A program made the translations under genes and the position numbers. From Marinobacter sp. JH2 (GTDB lineage: Bacteria; Pseudomonadota; Gammaproteobacteria; Pseudomonadales; Oleiphilaceae), in the NCBI RefSeq assembly GCF_004353225.1, contig NZ_CP037934.1, positions 2,728,001 to 2,792,000 on the forward strand: a DNA stretch of 64,000 nucleotides, written 5' to 3'. The notes beneath the pieces are model-generated. The model was not told where the DNA came from. It saw only the letters and a list, made by a program, of their open reading frames with translations, and made no database searches. Positions 60,226 through 64,000 of this stretch are shown here, one piece after another; positions within the stretch are counted from its first letter, which is position 1, and every line of letters begins with the position of its first letter.

Positions 60226-60268
60226 AACAAAAAGGGGCGTCAGGGTATTCCACAACCCCGCGCCCCTT
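60226..60268 (-). terminator. Terminator of the TRAP binding-protein gene
   Basis: Arms AAGGGGCG (60232-60239) and CGCCCCTT (60261-60268), with an inner GGGT/ACCC pairing. The A-rich 60226-60233 gives the U-tail on the minus strand. Confidence 0.75.
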
Positions 60269-60284
60269 GGCCTTACAGGACGGT

Positions 60285-61355
60285 TTACTGGTCAGCTACG
60301 CTGTTCAAATACGCCTTGTCTGAAATGTTTGTCCAGGGACGAACCTGCTTCAGGTATTCGCGTTGAGACGTGATGATTTCATTTGCCAGCTCGTCTTCCG
60401 CTGCGAACTCGTTCAGCAAACGGTTCGTGGTCTCGCGAAGTGCTTCGATCACCTCCCGCGGGAATACTTTGTGGGTCACATTCGGATATTCTTCTTTCAT
60501 GCTAGCCCAGGCAGCCCCACTTTCATGGGTGCTTTGAATGTACATGTCATAGGCTGCTGTGCGCATCGCCACTCGCAGGACTTCTTGGAGGTCCTCCGGC
60601 AGCTTGTTCCAGGTTTTCTTGTTTATCAGGAACTGAACTTCGGCACTCGGCTCCTGCCAGCCGGAATAATAATAATCAGCAATCTGGTGGAAGCCCATTC
60701 TCAGATCCAGCGCCGGGCCCACCCATTCCACTGCGTCAATCGTACCGCGCTCCAGTGAGGTATACAGCTCTCCCGGAGGCAAGTTGGTAACCGCGACACC
60801 CAGCTCGGACATAACTTCACCAGCAAACCCGGGCGTCCGGATTTTCAGACCTTTCAGGTCGTCCAGTGAATTAATCTCTTTACGGAACCAGCCGCCCATC
60901 TGGTTGCTGGTATTACCACCCGGGAAGGACAACAAGCCGAACGGCTCGTACACATTCTGCATCAGCTCCATACCCTCGTCATGGTAGAACCAAGCGTACA
61001 TTTCCGGCGCAATCATGCCGAACGGTGTGGTGGTGAAATACATGGCGTTTGGAATGGTGCCCTTGTAGTAGTACGAGGCGGTGTGCCCCATATCGTACTG
61101 ACCATTGCGCACCATATCGAAGATGCCAAACGGAGCTTTGTGTTTGTTGGAAGAATCAATTCGAAACTTTAATCGGCCATTGGACATCTTTTCAGCCATG
61201 GCGGCCATATTGCGGGACGTATCGCCAAGCAGTCCGGAGTTAGGGCCCCAAGTTTCCGCCAGGCGAATGGTGTAGGTTTTGTCGGCTGCCGCGAACGGGC
61301 TGGCGAGAACAGCAACCGCAGCGAGGGCTGCCATAAAGGTATTACGCATAAACAT
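60285..61355 (-). CDS. Orphan TRAP transporter substrate-binding protein (TakP-like DctP)
   Basis: A 356-aa periplasmic protein with a signal peptide (cleaved after PFAA or AAA). The mature part (YTIRLAETWGPNS) has the DctP fold with YDMGHTASYYYKGTIP, LPPGELYTSLERGTIDAVEWVGPALD and SGWQEPSAEVQFLI. This is the TakP/lactate-binding group that takes 2-oxo or hydroxy acids. No DctQ/DctM genes are beside it in this window, so the permease must be elsewhere or shared with another system. It is a single gene with its own terminator, next to a chemoreceptor gene. Confidence 0.9.
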   Translation of the reverse strand: MFMRNTFMAALAAVAVLASPFAAADKTYTIRLAETWGPNSGLLGDTSRNMAAMAEKMSNGRLKFRIDSSNKHKAPFGIFDMVRNGQYDMGHTASYYYKGTIPNAMYFTTTPFGMIAPEMYAWFYHDEGMELMQNVYEPFGLLSFPGGNTSNQMGGWFRKEINSLDDLKGLKIRTPGFAGEVMSELGVAVTNLPPGELYTSLERGTIDAVEWVGPALDLRMGFHQIADYYYSGWQEPSAEVQFLINKKTWNKLPEDLQEVLRVAMRTAAYDMYIQSTHESGAAWASMKEEYPNVTHKVFPREVIEALRETTNRLLNEFAAEDELANEIITSQREYLKQVRPWTNISDKAYLNSVADQ

Positions 61356-61468
61356 AGTAAAGGGTTCCGTTATTATCGCTTTGGATCACATGTAGTAACC
61401 TGTTATTAAACCACAATAAACGGACAGTCTCGCCCTTTCAGCTGCTATGGGCAAGACTGCTGCCGGCA

Positions 61469-63148
61469 TTACACCTTAAACTGAGCGACCAACTCGCGCA
61501 GGCTCTCACCCAAGCGTGCCAATTCGTGACTGGCTTCGTTGGTCTGAGTCACACCGGTATCGCTTCGCTGCGCCGCATCAACGATGCGTACCACGTTCTG
61601 ATTCACTTCTTCCGCGACCTGGCTTTGCTGCTCTGCCGCAGTAGCAATCTGGGTCACTTGATCATGAATCTGTGCGATCGAACCGACAATCGTGTTCAGA
61701 GCAGATGTGGCGTGGTTAATCCGCTCAACGGTTTCTTCGGAGCTTCGCCGCGAATGATTCATCCGATCAACCGAGGCTTTGGTTTCCGCTACAAAACCAC
61801 CAATCATCTCGCCAATCTGATCCGCCGATTCCGCTGACCGGCGCGCCAACTGGCGCACTTCATCGGCGACTACCGAGAAACCACGGCCGTGCTCCCCCGC
61901 TCGAGCGGCTTCGATCGCTGCGTTCAATGCCAACAAGTTGGTCTGTTCTGTTACCGCGTGAATCACATCCAACACCTGCTGAATATCACCGGATTTATCA
62001 GCCAGCGCATTAATGCTGGCAGCGGTACTTTCGATTTCACCCGACAATTGTGTGACCGCACCTTGGGCGCTGGCGATGGTCTCGCCCCCTTCACGGGCCA
62101 TGCGATCTGCATCCGATGCAGCGCTTTCTACTTCGTTGGTGTTACCGGAAATTTGCTGAATGGTGGCGGCCATTTCATTAATCGCCGAGGCAATCTGATC
62201 GGTTTCAGAGCCTTGTTCCTGCACCGACTGACTGGTTTCATTCGCCACTCGACTGAGTTCCTCGGCGGCGGAGGCCACCTGGTCGGTGGTGATACCTACC
62301 TCGCGAATAGTCGTTTGCATCTTGATGACAAATTGATTGAACCGACGCCCTAACTCCGCCAATTCATCCGTGCCATCTTCCGGCAGGCGATGGCGTAAAT
62401 CGCCGTCGCCATTTGCGATTTCCTGCATCATGTTACTGACGTTCTTCAGAGGTACGGTCACCGTGCGACCAATCAACAACCCCACAACCAGCGCAACGAT
62501 CACAACAACGATGGTTGCAACCACGGTAAACAACATGGCGTTGGATATAGTGTCGTCAATGTCTTGCTCTGCCGCAGCCAACACCCGATTAATATCGGTA
62601 ATGTAGATACCTGCGCCGATCATCCAGTCCCACCCCGGCACCAGCGTGGCGTACGACAGTTTTGGTTCAATAGAGCCATTCGACGCCGGATTTGGCCACT
62701 CGTACTGGAAAAAGCCATCTTGGCTTGCCGCCTGAAACAGATCGCCTACCAGCCGGCGAACCTTAGGGTTGGTGGTCGGGCCTTCTTTGTCAGGGCTTGG
62801 TGCATACGCCAGATTAAAGACATCCCGGGTGTACGCAAACACGTAATTGGACTCACCAAACGAGATGGTACGAATACGCTTTCGCGCCTCATTTTTGGCT
62901 TCTTCAGGTGAGAGCGCGGGGTTATTTTTAGCCTCTTCAACGACATCGTTAACGGCTTCAATCAGATCCTCAAGCCCCTGTTTCTTTGCTGCAAACAACT
63001 CGGCTTCCAGCCGCTCCAGCTCGGCCTGGCCATTGGCGTTAATTTCCACAGCCGTAACCCAAGCGATAGCTCCCGCGGTGAGAAGTACCGGCACCAACAC
63101 ACCGATTAACAATCGAGTTCGTATTCGCAGTGCGCTTATCAGGGGCAT
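61469..63148 (-). CDS. Methyl-accepting chemotaxis protein with Cache-type sensor domain
   Basis: A 559-aa receptor. First helix (about 13-35), periplasmic single-Cache domain (about 40-190; [41 protein letters not shown]), second helix (about 205-225), HAMP (about 228-280; [26 protein letters not shown]) and a cytoplasmic signalling domain with the hairpin tip [35 protein letters not shown]. sCache_2 receptors often sense organic acids or polyamines. A sigma-28-like promoter precedes it. The neighbouring TRAP protein may share its ligand, which is speculative. Confidence 0.93.
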   Translation of the reverse strand: MPLISALRIRTRLLIGVLVPVLLTAGAIAWVTAVEINANGQAELERLEAELFAAKKQGLEDLIEAVNDVVEEAKNNPALSPEEAKNEARKRIRTISFGESNYVFAYTRDVFNLAYAPSPDKEGPTTNPKVRRLVGDLFQAASQDGFFQYEWPNPASNGSIEPKLSYATLVPGWDWMIGAGIYITDINRVLAAAEQDIDDTISNAMLFTVVATIVVVIVALVVGLLIGRTVTVPLKNVSNMMQEIANGDGDLRHRLPEDGTDELAELGRRFNQFVIKMQTTIREVGITTDQVASAAEELSRVANETSQSVQEQGSETDQIASAINEMAATIQQISGNTNEVESAASDADRMAREGGETIASAQGAVTQLSGEIESTAASINALADKSGDIQQVLDVIHAVTEQTNLLALNAAIEAARAGEHGRGFSVVADEVRQLARRSAESADQIGEMIGGFVAETKASVDRMNHSRRSSEETVERINHATSALNTIVGSIAQIHDQVTQIATAAEQQSQVAEEVNQNVVRIVDAAQRSDTGVTQTNEASHELARLGESLRELVAQFKV

Positions 63149-63211
63149 ATCGGAGACTCCGGGTTATTGTTGGTGTGGGCGATAGCCAATGGGCGGCTTT
63201 AGTTGTCAAAG

Positions 63212-63238
63212 GTATCGACCATTATGGCCGCATCTTAA
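63212..63238 (-). promoter_or_regulatory. Sigma-28-like promoter of the chemoreceptor
   Basis: On the minus strand TTAA, 15 nt, GTCGATAC, against TAAA-N15-GCCGATAA. Weaker than the one at 13357-13383 but with correct spacing and placed 64 bp before a chemotaxis gene. Confidence 0.5.
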
Positions 63239-63275
63239 GCGCATTCTCACCAAATTTTCACCTCGGAGTGCAAAC

Positions 63276-64000
63276 TCAGCCCATACGCACCAATTTCGCC
63301 TCTAGTAACAGGTTTGGTCCTAGCTTCGCCACCTTCACTGCGTCGGGATTCACACCGAGATCTTTCAGGGCGCTGTGAATGTCATCCATGGCCTCCTCTT
63401 CAGGCGCAGCAAGCAACAACTCTCGAACGGCACCCAGAACCATTTTCACGGGAACGGTCATGAAATATCCGGAGATCAGCAACATCATGACCGGGTCGGC
63501 ATACACCGCCAACGCGGACCATTCGCTGCGCTCTATCAGCCATGCGATAGCAAAGCCGAGCATTACCGCAGCACTTAATACTGTATCCATCAACCACTGC
63601 CCCTGCTCGGCCAGCACCAGGCCAGAGCCGTTGCGGTGACTGGTCCAACGCAAATAAACCCAAACCACCAAACAACCCACAACACTGACAGCGCCGAAAA
63701 TCAGCGCCATACCGGCCTCCACCGGGCGGCCACCCTGTAAAATAGACACCACCGCCGATGCAAACGAAAGCACACACACCAACCCAATAACCAGTCCCTT
63801 AACCGCAATAACCAGCGGCTCTACGGCACCCATACCGAACGGATAGTCTTCCGTTGCGGGGCGGCGGATAAAGCGTGCCGCATACAGCGACAAAAGGGAT
63901 AACGCCAAGCTAACCAACGAATAGGCGCCATCGAAAAGAATAACCAGAGAATCGACCCAAAGGCCCCACACAATACCGGCAACCGCAAACAAACCGGCGC
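63276..64000 (-). CDS. Cation diffusion facilitator-family transporter, 5' end outside window, atypical metal site
   Basis: About 241 residues open to the window edge and ending at the stop at 63276. Membrane segments and the EDYPFGMGAVEPL block correspond to CDF proteins (YiiP NHSFGHGKAESL). In the helix matching YiiP DSLVD the sequence is DGAYS, and in the one matching HYQSD it is QWLMD, so two of the four zinc-site ligands (Asp49, His153 in YiiP) are replaced by Ser and Gln. FGHG is FGMG. A short cytoplasmic tail (DIHSALKDLGVNPDAVKVAK) follows. It may carry another cation or none. The N-terminal helix is missing from the window. Confidence 0.8.
   Translation of the reverse strand, partial: AGLFAVAGIVWGLWVDSLVILFDGAYSLVSLALSLLSLYAARFIRRPATEDYPFGMGAVEPLVIAVKGLVIGLVCVLSFASAVVSILQGGRPVEAGMALIFGAVSVVGCLVVWVYLRWTSHRNGSGLVLAEQGQWLMDTVLSAAVMLGFAIAWLIERSEWSALAVYADPVMMLLISGYFMTVPVKMVLGAVRELLLAAPEEEAMDDIHSALKDLGVNPDAVKVAKLGPNLLLEAKLVRMG

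Noticed and set aside
1..64000. CRISPR array, rRNA operon, prophage or conjugative genes
   Set aside because: No regularly spaced repeats, rRNA sequence, capsid, integrase or transfer genes were seen on either strand.

Overview
The window looks like a chromosomal segment of a marine, halophilic, hydrocarbon-using gammaproteobacterium, most probably Marinobacter or a close relative. The evidence is a CYP153A-type alkane-hydroxylase P450 with its ferredoxin, an ectoine TRAP uptake system closely resembling Halomonas teaABCD, many two-component proteins, RlmE, YaeQ, YebG and NfsA of gammaproteobacterial type, and moderate GC content. The genus is inferred from remembered protein families; no search was run.

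Layout. 1-1183: 5' part of a peptide-type ABC solute-binding protein, cut by the window edge. 1.3-5.3 kb: a tightly overlapping four-gene signalling operon made of a histidine kinase with an ethylene-receptor-type membrane domain, a CheY/Rcp1-like receiver, a REC-GGDEF-EAL protein and a degenerate receiver. 5.4-7.1 kb: lrgAB and yaeQ. 7.15-11.93 kb: tRNA-Arg(CCG), then a possible islet (DGT-repeat lipoprotein, hybrid kinase, NarL-type regulator, IS5 transposase scar) closed by an imperfect copy of the tRNA 3' flank. 12-15 kb: a protein of unknown role behind a flagellar sigma-28-type promoter, a Crp/Fnr regulator, a DUF2892 protein and a DsrE-like periplasmic protein. 15-18.3 kb: a large GAF/PAS hybrid kinase. 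18.4-23.5 kb: a desaturase and AraC regulator pair, then AraC, ferredoxin and CYP153A.

23.5-38.1 kb is a catabolic region: a BisC/TorA-type molybdoenzyme, a FixL/FixJ-like pair, an isochorismatase-type hydrolase, MaoC hydratase, malonyl-CoA decarboxylase, SDR, acyl-CoA dehydrogenase, semialdehyde dehydrogenase, acyl-CoA ligase and a permease. The enzymes can be ordered into one route from a short carboxylic acid (propionate, acrylate, 3-hydroxypropionate or methylmercaptopropionate type) through malonyl-CoA to acetyl-CoA. Palindromes of the form ACC(RR)GTA-N4-TAC(YY)GGT stand before the molybdoenzyme and in the MaoC/malonyl-CoA decarboxylase divergent promoter, with a half-site before the permease; this suggests one regulon, possibly controlled by the FixJ-like regulator.

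38.5-47 kb: rlmE, a SpoU methyltransferase, LexA-controlled yebG, nfsA, an mscS-lutABC operon, a luciferase-like monooxygenase and a small hydrolase. 47-50.8 kb: teaABCD. 50.9-52.3 kb: an AGCS amino-acid symporter. 52.3-60.2 kb: two adjacent, differently ordered polyamine-type ABC operons. 60.3-64 kb: an orphan TRAP binding protein, a Cache chemoreceptor behind a sigma-28-like promoter, and a truncated, atypical CDF transporter. No rRNA, CRISPR array or prophage was seen.
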